A stretch of DNA of 64,000 nt from Anadara kagoshimensis (GCA_021292105.1 CM037861.1:35122172-35186171), one strand, 5' to 3'. Shown: positions 32,036 to 43,314, counted from the stretch's first letter. The notes: generated by a model from the letters alone, not told the origin. Program-made: numbers and translations.

Positions 32036-33620
32036 ATTAGTCGCAGACAAGTTTGAACAACTTTACAGTCCCAAAATAAATGCAAAATAGTTTCATCGCA
32101 CTGTTTACAAAACGTTTACAAAAAGGGATCATTTCTTTTGGGTTTTTTAAACAAATGGCCATTTTTAGTAAGAATACTACGTTTAATTCTATACTGAAGC
32201 CGATGCAATTGGTTCCAGCTAGAGGGTTAAATATACTTCTATATATAATATTCCAGTTCTCGTCAGTCAAATTTTTAAATAAGTTTACCGATTTTTCTCT
32301 TGTAACTGGTTTGGAGGAGTTATATTTTAGTATGTCATACATACGAAATTGTAAAATATTCTACTTAATTCATTTAAGACTTTTCAACTAGGGTTTGTAA
32401 TTGAAATAAACAAATGATTGAATTGGGATATATACCCAATTCTAGTTTGTATTCTTTATAAAGTTTCTCACTGCTATAAGTTTTGCTACCTATCCAGACG
32501 TTTTGTAAAAAGTCCTGAAATACGAGCAAAGTATTCTAATTCCTTTAAAGATGTTTTCAAAGATTTTTCATATCCATCTACTGTAAATGACATATCATCT
32601 GCAAACAAAGATATTTTATTTTCGACATTCTGTATATTAATTCTAGATATGTTATTATTTCTATTTTTCTGTCAGGGTTTCAACACAAAACAAGAATAAA
32701 AATGTGATAACGAATCTCCTTGTCTACACCCCCCCCTTCCGCAAGTTATAATAAACCCTTCGGTGTATTGCATAATATCATAGTTTAGCCTAGTGTTTTC
32801 GCTAATATATCTACCGACAATAATCCAGTTTGATCTTTTTCGATAAGTTTTGATTCTATTTGCAATCACACCAGAGCTTCTTTATAAATTTTAAAACAGA
32901 TATTGGTCTGTATTTTTCAAAACTCTTTTTGGTTTTTCTTCCTTGGGGTTTCAAAAAAAAAACATAACTACTTCTTTTTGAGTACTAGATAATTCTCCCT
33001 TTTCATATCCATTATTTTAATATCTAACCCCCCCCCCCCAAATCTACCCAAAATACTTTTCCAAATTCAACTGTAAAACCGTCGGAACCTGGGTCCCGGT
33101 AATTGTTCATGTTCTTTAATAAATCTCTTTAACTGAAATGGGACCCTCCATCTGAATCATTGTCAGAAAGTTAAGGGGTTCTGTGGTCAGTAAGGTACTC
33201 GTCAAGATCAATATCAATTAAAATTTCGTATTTGAATATAAATTTGAATAATATGCTTCTAATTCATGAAGAAGTACTTTCTGTTTAATAACAATATCCC
33301 ATTTTTCAATTTTTGGAATTATTTTATTTACAAAGTGTTTTGTTTTAAATTATAGGAATTTTTTGTTGGTTTGTCTCTTTCAATTATCCATTTAGCTCTT
33401 GATCTTATAACATTACCTATCAATTTATCTTTTCTATAATTTTGAAGTTGTTTTTGTTTCTGTTCAAGAATTTAAAAACTTAAATATGTTAAATTTTTTT
33501 CCTCGCGAATTTCTTTAACTAACTCTTTCTGACAATCTTTTCTTTTTCTTTTTTGCATAACAAGCATAGGATATTGTTTTTCCGCGTATTTCCATCATTA
33601 GTGTTTCCAAAAATAATTTA
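32036..33620 (-). pseudogene. LINE (non-LTR) reverse transcriptase remnant
   Basis: On the - strand: pieces of a conserved F-E-K-Y-R-P-I-S-V motif (about 32900-32940) and a P-G-x-D-G-F-T segment near 33090; then 32672-32869 VIANRIKT…GRYISENTRLNYDIMQYTE…CRQGDSLSHF; then 32583-32627 NKISLFADDMSFT with the F-A-D-D catalytic motif; finally 32037-32342 with a C-terminal zf-RVT-like part (WNIIYRSIFNPLAGTNCIGF … PFCKRF). The order matches L1/Tx1-like LINEs, in which the RT copies the RNA at a nick. Stops and frameshifts throughout; no endonuclease was recognised. Confidence 0.7.
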
Positions 33621-33844
33621 TCGTTTCATACTGGATAGTACCGTTTTGAATATATTTATGTTTTCTAAACAATAATAATACTTTTTATGTTTTCAACGTA
33701 AAAAATGTGAAACGCGATTTAAGAAAACTCTTACCTAAGGACGAAAATTAAAAAGTTAGGTTAAGGAAATTCTTAAGTTAAGGAATGATTGTAAAACCTT
33801 TTTCACAACCTTTTGAGAATGTAGGCTTTGATTTCCATTTGTAG
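33621..33844. other. End of intron 3
   Basis: No gene. ttaagg-rich blocks at 33735-33790 loosely mirror 31230-31350. The acceptor before E4 is tttgatttccatttgtag. Confidence 0.45.
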
Positions 33845-33982
33845 CTGGATGTTCCAATCCATGCAGCCTACTTGTACGACGCAGTCACTGTTTACTCTGT
33901 AGCTGCCAGTGAAGTGCTCGCTGAAGGTGGACAAGTTCATGATGGAACCCTAGTCGACAAAATCAGGTCCAGAGTTTTACAA
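33845..33982 (+). CDS. Receptor guanylate cyclase, exon E4 (ectodomain)
   Basis: Acceptor ccatttgtag before 33845, donor CAA|gtaaat after 33982. It enters and leaves in phase 0; 46 codons. LDVPIHAAYLYDAVTVYSVA…GGQVHDGTLVDKIRSRVLQ contains the highly conserved A-x-x-L-Y-D-A-V helix of ANF-receptor domains and the D-G-x-x-(V/L)-x-x-(I/M) segment that packs next to the final strand pair in E5. It is read as in-frame with E3. The junction with E5 is one base short (see findings). Confidence 0.88.
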
Positions 33983-33993
33983 GTAAATACATT

Positions 33994-33995
<2 letters not shown>

Positions 33996-34048
<53 letters not shown>
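33996..34048. repeat. (CT)n microsatellite 13 bases after the E4 donor
   Basis: An uninterrupted CT run of about 26 repeats. Its position just inside intron 4 is unusual; pyrimidine runs here can bind splicing regulators such as PTB-type proteins. That effect is inference. Confidence 0.95.
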
Positions 34049-34051
<3 letters not shown>

Positions 34052-35707
34052 ATATTGGATGTTGTATTTCATATATTAGTACATATTCATGTCAAATTTT
34101 TACGTTTTAGATGGCATTCAGTTTACTTTGATACGCCCGCAACGAATGGTAGGATGTATTATGTTAGAACACATTTGTCTGTGTGTTTGCATTATTTAGT
34201 TTTCGTTCATTAACTCTTCAAAGACTTTTTTATGGATTTCATTATTTTGCATGTGTGACCTTCGTGGTAAAAGAAGGAAAAATATATTTCAAATTCAAAC
34301 TGCTTCAGATTAAAAGAATTATTCTCAATTTTGTATTTAATCTGCCAAAATGATTTTTTTTTCTTGAAATATTTAAGTTTGACACATTACATGAGAATTA
34401 CGGCGTATGGGCTGTTCTTCCAAATAAGGTTTATATACACGTCATTGTTTTGTCGATTGTTTTGTTCACCTAATTATAAGCAATTTACATTGAACTTAGC
34501 TAGAAATACGTAGTTTCTGATATGGCGTAATCCATATTACCGACCGCATGAACCGGGTCGTAAAAGCCATATCACTAGTTTTAATCGTTATCAAGCCAGC
34601 TATTCGCAACAAATAATTCCTATCACTATATCCTTCCAAAACTCTTACCACGGCTTTAAGCCCATTCAACTGAAGTGAAATATACTGTTACACGAATACG
34701 AACAGACATTTGTATACAAACGTTGTCAGTATACCACCAGGGAATTCTTTCTAAACGAATTAATCCCCGAATGTTTACTTGCGTTGGAATGAATGTACAT
34801 TCTTAATTTATTAATTCCAACGGAAAAAACACGCCTAGTGTACATATTTAAAAAAAACTATACTGGTGAGTTGTCTCTATGGTTTTCTGGAAATTCTATA
34901 CCGACAGATCATACGTGAGATATCTATGAAATCAAAAAAACAGATAGATGTCCGTACATGTTTGTTGAGAATTTGGAACTGCCATGCGCATGTGTTACTT
35001 TCGATTTGTTTCTCGGTTATTGCCGGTTTTTATGGGGTTAGCTTGTGAATAAACGTTATAGCTCTCTGTGTCGTGAAAACAAGTCCATAAAGTCTGATCC
35101 GACATATTAAAGAAACAATATGACGATGAAGCAATGTCCTGGTAAACTTCGACATCCATGTGTTACTTGGACTCAATGCATATATTTCCACTTTAATAAT
35201 TATGTATAGGAATTATTATTGAAAAAGTTGTTTGTGTTTACGTCCTAATCTTGTGTCGAGACATTGATAATATAACGTCTCAATTAAGGTAGCGGTCTTG
35301 GCAGCTAATTTGGTTTCTGGAGGTTTCAGGGTTCAATCTCCGGTACTATCGTGCATTTTTGCATTGTGGTATACTCATACCAGAAGAGAAAAATACGAAA
35401 AACGTTTTTTTCAATGACATTATCGAAGATCAAGGGCCATAATTGTTGTAAAAATCAACAGAGCAGAACGGAAACTAAAACTTTTTTGTAACCCAATGTC
35501 ATAGACTCGCATATAAAAAAATCAGACCAATATTTACTAGCGTTTAGAAACAAAACATACACCCCGCGACGCCGCTGCATGAGATATATTAAATGTTTTC
35601 AATTAGCGTCTATCGTCAAGTATTAAACCAAGACACAACGGTGCTGCAAGTTATTTGTACTAGGAATTGGTTTGAATAGAATTTGTTCAATGGCGCTACA
35701 CTCGCAC

Positions 35708-35709
<2 letters not shown>
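34049..35709. other. Intronic sequence, nothing recognised
   Basis: AT-rich, no convincing frames, no clear repeats. A weak tRNA-like stretch at 35280-35345 was rejected. An exon joining E4 to E5 (length 1 modulo 3) would have to be here or to 39692; none stands out. Confidence 0.45.

Positions 35710-35760
<51 letters not shown>
35710..35760. repeat. (GT)n microsatellite
   Basis: About 25 uninterrupted GT repeats, in intron 4. Confidence 0.97.
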
Positions 35761-35762
<2 letters not shown>

Positions 35763-36456
35763 GAACACCATACCTCAACAGATTCCTAATCTGCCAGCCA
35801 GTACTATAAAAACAACATTCAGGGGTATGTGGCGCATATGTAAACTAACCAATGGTGTCTCGATATCAGTGAAATATTCTTGATATGGATGTTAATCATA
35901 TTTGTTTAATAAAAACAATCTGTTTTAGTAATAACTTCTATACAGATTTATTTATTTTGATAAAACATCGATTATTACACATGTTCTTTGTTACTTCAAA
36001 TACATACAAAATATTTGGTGCAGTTTGAAGGCGCCTTATGCAGATATTGCCGTAAAGTGTTCTAAGTATGTGGCCAAAAGTATTTTTTGTCATTGCGCTA
36101 AAATTAAATGTAATATCAACAGGATATCTACAATTTCATTTGATCACCACCTCCGGGAGAAGGAGAAAAACTTTGGAAAAGACAAATCAGGTTAGACACG
36201 TAAACTTCCACCAGGGAAGTGAGACCGGAAGGGTAAGCACCTCCTGTTTAGCTTTCTACAGCCGAAAGGAACATGGAACTATGGGACGTCAAATATATCC
36301 AGGGCAATCCTGGACACATAGACATCAAACTTATCAACAATACTGTGATGACGGCCATAAAACTTTTTGAGGGCCTCGATTAGTCTAGGCTTGCAATTTC
36401 ACTGGTTTGTAAGCAGCCTACTACGTTGTACAAAGTCACCGTAGTGGGAACAAGCT

Positions 36457-37507
36457 CTACCATAGCGTATTAATTGAGAAACACACCATAAGCAGGAGAA
36501 GCAGGTATATTGCTGCATATAAAAGGAAGTTGACAATAGAAACATTGAAATTAGCACGTTTGTTATAAAGTTTCAAATTGTAGCCTTTCGTCGCGTCGTA
36601 ATTCATATATAAATCTGAATATAAAGCAAAACTCGAGGAATCAGTCGTATCTCTTATTTCAAGCCCACTAGGATAGATGTCAATCACATGGTCTCCAAAT
36701 TTAGGATTGTTAAGAGACAGAACGTCATCTATATATCTGTGTGTTGAGTTGAATAATTTGGCGACAGTCTTCTCTCCAGATTTAAAAAGGTTCTGCATAA
36801 TTCTGCTTCGTAAGAATAAAGAAACAAATCAGCAAGATGCCATGCACAGTTTGTATCCATTAGTATACCGATTGTTTGCTGAAAAATTATATTACCAAAC
36901 ACAAAAAATACGTTAACTATCAAAAACTCCAACATTTTGTTGATTGTATCTTCAGTATATTTCTGTTTGGAATCCGTATGATGCTTGACAAAATAACCAG
37001 AATCCCTGTTCAGCACCAGGTATTTTATCCTGGCTTACAGTTTTTGTAAAGGAATGACAAGTGAATAATTTCTTTAAGACGTTCTTTCAATTTAGAATGA
37101 GGGATAGTGGTGTATAGTGTAGAAAAATCAAATGTTTTTTTAATACTTTTTACATGAGATAAAGTATAAGAAGCAAGATGTTCAAGTAATTCTTTAGAAT
37201 TTTTAAAAATCCACATTTGGTTGATTCCAGATGTAGAACATATTTTTTCTGAATGAGACTGAAGACCATCTTTGACGATTTTCAAAATTTGTATTAGAGA
37301 TACCGATAATGATTAAGTAGTACATTTAGATGAGCCTGCTATATTTCTTTCCTTATATGGATTTTTATGGAGTTTAGAAATCCAATACAAGTAATTAAAA
37401 CACACCCATGACTTCATCCTTTGTCTTAAGACTCCATTATTTTTCAGGAATGGAGAGTTAATATGAATAACTCCCCATTCCTGAAAATAGAAGTGATTAA
37501 TTAACAA
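36457..37507 (-). pseudogene. Penelope-like reverse transcriptase remnant, main part
   Basis: On the - strand, in order: 37313-37507 YWISKLHKNPYKERNIAGSS; 37025-37285 WIFKNSKELLEHLASYTLSH then FDFSTLYTTIPHSKLKERLK; 36729-37016 YFVKHHTDSKQKYTEDTINK, MLEFLIVNVFFVFGN, IFQQTIGILMDTNCAWHLAD and LFLYSYEAEL; 36457-36798 HRYIDDVLSLNNPKFGDHVI, DIYPSGLEIRDTTD and LYNKRANFNVSIVNF. The F-D-F-S-x-L-Y-T-x-I-P motif and Y-I-D-D catalytic pair fit Penelope-like or closely related RTs. Frames are broken several times. I saw no GIY-YIG endonuclease. Inert copy in intron 4. Confidence 0.68.
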
Positions 37508-38165
37508 ATGGAAAAATAAAGTAACAACATGTTTCTAGACCAAATTTTTATAATTTTGATGCATAATGAATAATCCAACTGACAAAATTGCTTGTGAAAG
37601 TCATAATCCACTTCTAAGTCACAAATATTCCAATTGATCTCGATGAAATTGATTTTTAATTACCGGTAAATCCTCGTATCAACAAAACATTAAACAGTAA
37701 CAATCCAATTGCCCAGAAAATCATTTCAAATTCATATTAACAGTTACGGTAATCCTTTTATCGTTTTCAGTTATTGTTCCTATTGCACTGCCATGCTTTC
37801 AAAATCTTGACTGCCCACTGAATTTTATTTATAGTGCTGTCAGAAAATCTGAAAAATAATAAATGACATACATGAGCTCGTTGTAAATTGTAAAACTATT
37901 TTTAAAATTAATTTTTTACAGCTGTGACAAATTCTGACATCTACCTAGACATATGAAAACTGACGAACATTGCTGACTTATTTATTTATTTATTTATTTG
38001 TTTGCTTGGTTTTTTTTGTATATCCAATAACTTAAATCAAATGTTTTAAAATATTTTATTTAAATGAATCTACTGACGTGTACTTTATTAATGAACTGAT
38101 AGGTAGACAGGACAGTCTTACACACTTTATGGTGACCTTAAAACTGACTTATCACTTAGATGACG

Positions 38166-38225
<60 letters not shown>

Positions 38226-38245
38226 ATAAAGTAAATATACCTTTT
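37508..38245. repeat. Intronic sequence with (TTTA)n and (CT)n
   Basis: (TTTA)n-like run at 37977-38000 and an uninterrupted (CT)n at 38168-38222. Otherwise AT-rich with nothing recognised. It separates two parts of the Penelope-like RT, so probably includes an insertion. Confidence 0.6.
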
Positions 38246-38562
38246 TTACTGTAAGTTGTTAATTTCAACATCACTTTTTTGGAACTTCGAATCTTGAAGG
38301 TTGTTTTTTATCACTACTTGTTCACAAGATCCAATAAATTCATCATCACTGATGTCTGAGAACATGCTATCATGGACATAAACTGGTTGTGCCTGTGGAA
38401 TATTGTCATTTTTTTCATCTTGCATATCCAAAATTCCATCAATGATATCGTCGGTGTCATTATTATCATCGCTGTTTGTACAAAATATACTCCGTGTAAC
38501 AAATACACTGTCCTCATCACTCAAAGACAATTTGAAGAATGAGCCAATATTAACTGATTCAA
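38246..38562 (-). CDS. Hypothetical acidic exon-like frame, antisense to intron 4
   Basis: On the - strand a pyrimidine-rich tctttcttttttaatcag precedes an open frame (ESVNIGSFFKLSLSDEDSVF …) that runs to a TAA at 38248-38246. It is very rich in Asp, Glu, Ser and Asn (SDDNNDTDDIIDGILDMQDE; DSMFSDISDDEF). There is no ATG near the 5' end; the frame would have to be a terminal exon. No family is recognised. It lies between the two RT fragments and could be part of a transposon. It may equally be a chance frame. Confidence 0.3.
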
Positions 38563-38759
38563 CTGATTAAAAAAGAAAGATGAAGCATAACTTGCATGCT
38601 TTTCACCTTTGGCTTAGTAATGAAACAATAACTGTCCATTCTGTTAAGTTTAAGCCCTATTGTAATACACTGGCCTATTACTCAAACTGTCACCCTTATG
38701 GGTGACAATCCATTGTTATAGAACACTTTTCCAAGGAATAGAGAATTCTTGTTTCCTAA

Positions 38760-39260
38760 TCAACTGCTTAAATGTAAGGTGTATTTTAAGTGGGTGAAAA
38801 TCCTCATAACTTTCCATTCCTTAAAAACAATGGGCCTCGACCCCTTCGGGGTCTCGGCTCCATTATTTTTAAGGAATGGAGAGTTATTCGGACTTTCCCC
38901 GCTACGGAAGATCAAGATCTTCCTCTTTAAGATTCTAGTATATGCAGGGTTATTTGATATACTATTTAAACCAAGCTCCTTGATAAGACATTCAAGGTAG
39001 AATCTCTTACAAACGAGACAAATGTTGTTGGAATCCTTATCAGCTGGGACAACAACATATTTGTTATGTATGTCTGTTAGAATTGCCTTAATTTCTGGAT
39101 CCCTGAGTACTGAAGACGGTTTAGTACTGATACCCTTTTAAGTTTGACAATCCTCGTTTCAACGAAATATCTCCCAACCTCTATCCAGTCGGATAAGGAA
39201 TCAAGCTCCACATCTTCTAATTTAGCCAAACGTCTGGCGTACTCTTCAACAGAATCCATG
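38760..39260 (-). pseudogene. Penelope-like RT remnant, N-terminal part
   Basis: Frame 39077-39259 (EEYARRLAKLEDVELDSLSD … GRYFVETRIVKLKRVSV) is followed on the - strand by SSVLRDPEIKAIL, NKYVVVPADKDSNNICLVCK and FYLECLIKELGL (about 38990-39120). VVVPADK-x-x-N is typical of the region before the RT core in the same protein family as 36457-37507. The gap between the two pieces is about 1.2 kb. Confidence 0.6.
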
Positions 39261-39692
39261 ACAATTCATTCTGAAATTCTGTCCCCAAGTAAAAGGTATA
39301 TATTCTATATACCAAACTCAAAATTAACATTATGTAGAGCTGAAATTGAACATAATACCACGTTTTGAAATCAAAATTAAATCACAGTCCGCACCCGCAA
39401 TGTATTGCATTGTTTTGGTCCAAATCATGGATTCATTGCCTTACAGACATGTTGTAATGTTCCGTGCGATATTATTTATAACCAAATATGCAATTTTAAA
39501 AAGGCAGAGAGTCTTTTCGCTACCTGTCAAAATTCCCCTCTTCAAATAATCGCCCCCGATTCAACATTATTACCCCCCCCCCTTAATCCGAGACAGTTCA
39601 CGGTGAGTGTACAAAAGCTACTGGATTGGTGTTTTTGAATATATGTGTATCATTTTAGAATTAAAATTTTTTCGCTTTATTTAATATTACAG
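39261..39692. other. End of intron 4
   Basis: No gene. A C-run occurs at 39573-39581. A strong polypyrimidine stretch and acceptor (ttttttcgctttatttaata then ttacag) end at 39692. Confidence 0.5.
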
Positions 39693-39838
39693 GTATACAA
39701 GGATTTCAGATTTACATAGATGAAAACGGCGAAGCAGAAGGAAATTATACAGTGTTAGGTTTAACTAAAGACAACAATAGATTTGAATTTAAACCGGTTG
39801 GTTACTTCAGGAGATCATCCTCGGAATATGAATTTCCG
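39693..39838 (+). CDS. Receptor guanylate cyclase, exon E5 (end of ectodomain)
   Basis: Acceptor tttaatattacag before 39693, donor TTTCCG|gtaatc after 39838. In the coding frame the exon needs one base from E4 (x-GT) and leaves in phase 0. It encodes IQGFQIYIDENGEAEGNYTV, LGLTKDNNRFEFKPVGYFRR, SSSEYEFP. The G-x-x-x-I-D-E-N-G-(D/E)-x-x-G-N-Y strand pair is a hallmark near the end of receptor cyclase ectodomains; NYT is a potential N-glycosylation site. An alternative acceptor at 39709 (ggatttcag) would give phase 0 and remove IQGFQ. Confidence 0.88.
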
Positions 39839-40205
39839 GTAATCAGTTCTTGCAAATCCACATAAGACATATACATACATTTTTAACTATAAGTTAGATT
39901 TTTCATAACTTACGATTTAATGACAACAATACATTGGTTATTATTTTTCAATAATGATAAAAGAGCATATAAATCATTGAGCATTACAAAACACAAAACA
40001 TGTCCATGGTACATTTTGCTTTCATTACAAACTATACTAACATATAGGTTTTTATGTCATTATATGTAGTATAAGACAAGATATCTTAAAATTAATTCCA
40101 TTAAGTTCTAGTGACATTTGTATCGTTGGTTTAAACAATATACAAAATGTATTTTAGTTGTATTGGGTGATATTAATAATAATGATAATTAGTTGCTTAT
40201 TTTAG

Positions 40206-40305
40206 GAGTACATCAAGAAAGAGAATATATATTGGGAAAACAGAAAGGTACCAAAAGATAGACCAGGTTGTGGCTTTGATTATGAACATTGTCAGGATGA
40301 ACCAG
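40206..40305 (+). CDS. Receptor guanylate cyclase, exon E6 (juxtamembrane ectodomain)
   Basis: Acceptor ttgcttattttag before 40206, donor CCAG|gtaagc after 40305. Enters phase 0, leaves phase 1. It encodes EYIKKENIYWENRKVPKDRP, GCGFDYEHCQDEP. I-x-W…P-x-D-x-P-x-C-G-F-D is the juxtamembrane signature of natriuretic-peptide-type and related receptor cyclases. The Cys pair is likely to form a disulphide. Confidence 0.9.
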
Positions 40306-40827
40306 GTAAGCAAAACTGCATTTAATTGTTGAAATGTATTTATAGCTGGTAATTGCATGAAAGTTGATTTCTATATCTAAGAGTTTGGTTGAATGTGAAA
40401 AAATGGCCCTACAAAGACATTACCCCACTCAACTCCATTATAAGAAGTGGGTGACATTTTTAAACAAAATAACCCAAGATTACGCCAATCATGATCACAG
40501 TATCATAGTTAAAAATTTATTGCATAATCACACACCCGCAATCCATACAAATAAATATATGGCATATGGCCAACAGTGTTCTAAATGGTAAAAGTTAAAG
40601 TGTATGATTTTTCCTAGAGGTATTCATCTTTTCCTTCATTTTTTATAACTACATGTAGCTGTTACTTTTTTGCTGTACATGTGTACTGTTTTCTTCCGTT
40701 TTTAATTTTACATGTGTACTATCATTACTAATGCTGTAGAATTGTATACACATTATCATTGTTTACCAATACAACTTTAGTTGGATGATGAGCATTGCAG
40801 GTAATTGTAGGTAATGAGTGACCCAAT

Positions 40828-40979
40828 TAAGAAATGACATTCTGCTCATGGTATTTCAAGGGGTAATGAAAGATAGTGTGGCGCTTGACAAATTCGATGA
40901 AGGGCGAAGTCCTTCATTTTGAATTTGGCACGCGCCACACTCCCCTTGATATACCATGAGCAGAAATGTCATTTCTTAT
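40828..40979. mobile_element. Foldback MITE of about 150 bp
   Basis: The left arm taagaaatgacattctgctc then atggtatttcaaggggtaat pairs with the right arm ctccccttgatataccatga then gcagaaatgtcatttctta. Arms also share gtgtggcgc with gcgccacac and gaagg with ccttc around a small loop. A full-length palindromic miniature element, superfamily not assigned. Confidence 0.85.
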
Positions 40980-41497
40980 ATTTACAATTCTTTCTTTTAA
41001 TAAATGTTTTGTACCTTGGCGCTATTTTTTTCCATATTTGATCGTGTAATATAGGGTTTTTAGCCATGCGAGATCGGTGTGGCTCACATGACCACGCGAC
41101 CCCCTGTGTAGGACATGACGTAATATTGCGGGAAAATTGATACGCATCAAGGGTCATGACTCCCATTGTCTTTTATTGGGAATTGCAATACATTTCATCG
41201 AAGACAGGTACAGTCATATTGTAAATACTCACTTTTAAAACCTGCTCTGCTTATCATTCAATAAAACAGATGTCCCATTATTATTTTTTATTATTATTAT
41301 TATTATTTCATCAACAGGTATCCGTTTGTATATGTAATGTCATAATTAACTTCTGTACTTATTAATCAGTTTTTATTTATCTATTTATTTGTTTATTTGC
41401 AAATTTATTGTATATATGGCTATTACATAGATATATATACGTAATAAAAAAAATCCATACCAAATGCCATATCCGGACTTGGTCAATATTGGATATT

Positions 41498-41643
41498 GTG
41501 TAGACTAATTTTGACCGCAGTTGAAGGTCACTGTCAATTAATATGACCTGTATTTTAATGACATGCACCCATTCACGTCATTAAAATACAGATTATATTA
41601 AGTGGCAATGACCTTTAACCGCGATTAAGATTAGTCTACACTT
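41498..41643. mobile_element. Foldback MITE of about 145 bp
   Basis: The left arm gtgtagactaattttgaccg, cagttgaaggtcactgtcaa and ctgtattttaatgac is matched by the right arm gtcattaaaatacag, ttaagtggcaatgaccttta and cgattaagattagtctacac. Loop atgcacccattcac. The arms have diverged slightly. The - strand frame at 41377-41568 is spurious. Confidence 0.85.
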
Positions 41644-43054
41644 ATCCTTTGCCTTGACAAAGTCAACTTCAAGGTATGTGGTTGGAACAAAATTGTTAGA
41701 CCTTAGAAATTGTATTACATTACGCAAAACGTTGCTTTATTGCATTACGTGTCGTTTTTTATTACATAACAAGGTGTTATTACATTACACGAAGAAAATT
41801 ATTACATTAGAAGGTGGTATTTATTACATAACCCGGCGTAACATATGACAGCTATTTTGAAGCTGTTATGTGATTTGTATAGTTGTACTTACAATGTATA
41901 TGTTAATATTGTTGTCCAGGACAATTGAGATATTTTGCACGGTATTCCTTGGTTGGAGTTTCACCCTTTGCTTTTATCCTTTACATGTACTTCCTTCGTG
42001 TAACATTTTCTGAAATGTATTGGGGACATTATTTTCTAATAAGTGCACACTTTTACTTTTAGCAAATAACCGAATAATTTCTGTTAATATAAAATATTCT
42101 CTTATAGAGACTTGAATTCCCTTTAGGTTGTACAGATAGACGTTTTTCCAGTTCTAACATGACTATTAATAAACCTTGCTTCGCATCTCTATATTCTATT
42201 GATTGTTTGTTTGGACAATGCTTTTTTCACCAACAGGTCAGAGTTTTCCACTATTATTTGATGTTACATTTTCTAAAATACCATACCATGAGTTTAAGAT
42301 TAGTATTTCCAGTTGGAGGACTGATGGGAGATGTATCTTCACAAGCTTCACGCCGGTCTATCTACCATATGTATATTACGTAGCATTTTCTGTCACTCAG
42401 CTATAGCAACTTCAGTCAAAATAGACAAGCTTAGCAAGATGAATATGTAACATAAAATGAACTGACCCATGGGAACATTTCATGCATTAAATTGAAAATT
42501 TGTTCAAATTTACTTTTGATAATGTTATGTTAATTTTAACGTGTGGTGTCAAAAATATCTTCTTTGAGACTTTTTATTACATCAACCGGCTAACTTCTTG
42601 CGATTTTATGATCGAGATGTAGCTGTTTTACTCTATTTTAATGACCTTAAATCCTTTAAAATCTGTCAACCTCGTAAAACAATTTAAACACAAATAGAAA
42701 TGAATCGAACAAGTTATACTAAGTTTGGATCCTAAGAGTTCTGAAGTGCCAGCTTAAGGACCACAACACTTCTAATTACTTATACATAGGTTAGAATCCA
42801 ACTCAAGACAGGTTCTAGTGTAAGGAACTTGGTAAGTTTGCTTGCCAAAGCTTAGTTTTCTCTGGTTTATTCCGTGATTGAACCTGGTTCAGTTTTTAAT
42901 TGAAATAAATCTCGCTAGTCAATAAACTAAACGAAACAAATAAAAACAGGACAAAAACACACATTGAGCCCACATTCCATACACTAGATCGCATGGGTTT
43001 AAAGCGCCACTATTATTATATCACATCTTTACTAATGTATTTCTATAATTATAG

Positions 43055-43127
43055 AAGATTGGAGACCTGGAACCATCTGTAGTGTGCTGGCGGCCGTTGT
43101 ATTTGTGGCAAGCATTTTTATTTGTCG
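43055..43127 (+). CDS. Receptor guanylate cyclase, exon E7 (transmembrane helix)
   Basis: Acceptor tataattatag before 43055, donor TGTCG|gtgagt after 43127. Enters with AA completing Glu, leaves in phase 2. It encodes EDWRPGTICSVLAAVVFVAS then IFIC and the first two bases of Arg. The 18 or so hydrophobic residues from I-C-S to I-C are the single membrane span, and the split Arg begins the cytoplasmic side. Confidence 0.88.
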
Positions 43128-43314
43128 GTGAGTTACTTTTGCGTAAAAGTGAAAATATCATCTTGTTTTCTCCATGAAAACATCATGGCTCATCGTGATA
43201 TCGTCATGGGAACATGACTCGACTCTGATGCAAATCTCATACATACAAAAGATATAAATATAATGTATTTATGCGTACAACGACGTCTCTTAGACCACTG
43301 GATACAGTTTAATG

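Larger units (their letters stand above)
40306..43054. other. Intron 6: two foldback elements and unassigned sequence
   Basis: Contains the two foldback elements listed separately and a (TTA)n at 41288-41307. At 41690-41850 there is a TTATTACATTA-rich stretch. The rest shows no gene. The + frames at 42159-42406 have no recognisable domain. Confidence 0.5.

Noticed and set aside
34082-34150. Possible small exon after acceptor tttacgttttag (reading W-H-S-V-Y-F-D-T) between E4 and E5
   Set aside because: In the phase required by E4 it reaches a stop within seven codons. A 10-base version ending at gtttac would restore phase but has a weak donor and no family support.
35280-35345. tRNA-like stretch (ggtttcagggttcaatctcc)
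   Set aside because: The B-box spacing is off, no good A box is present and stems do not pair.
36068-36370. 100-codon + strand frame near the RT remnant
   Set aside because: No recognisable domain; composition and position suggest a chance frame beside a broken retroelement.
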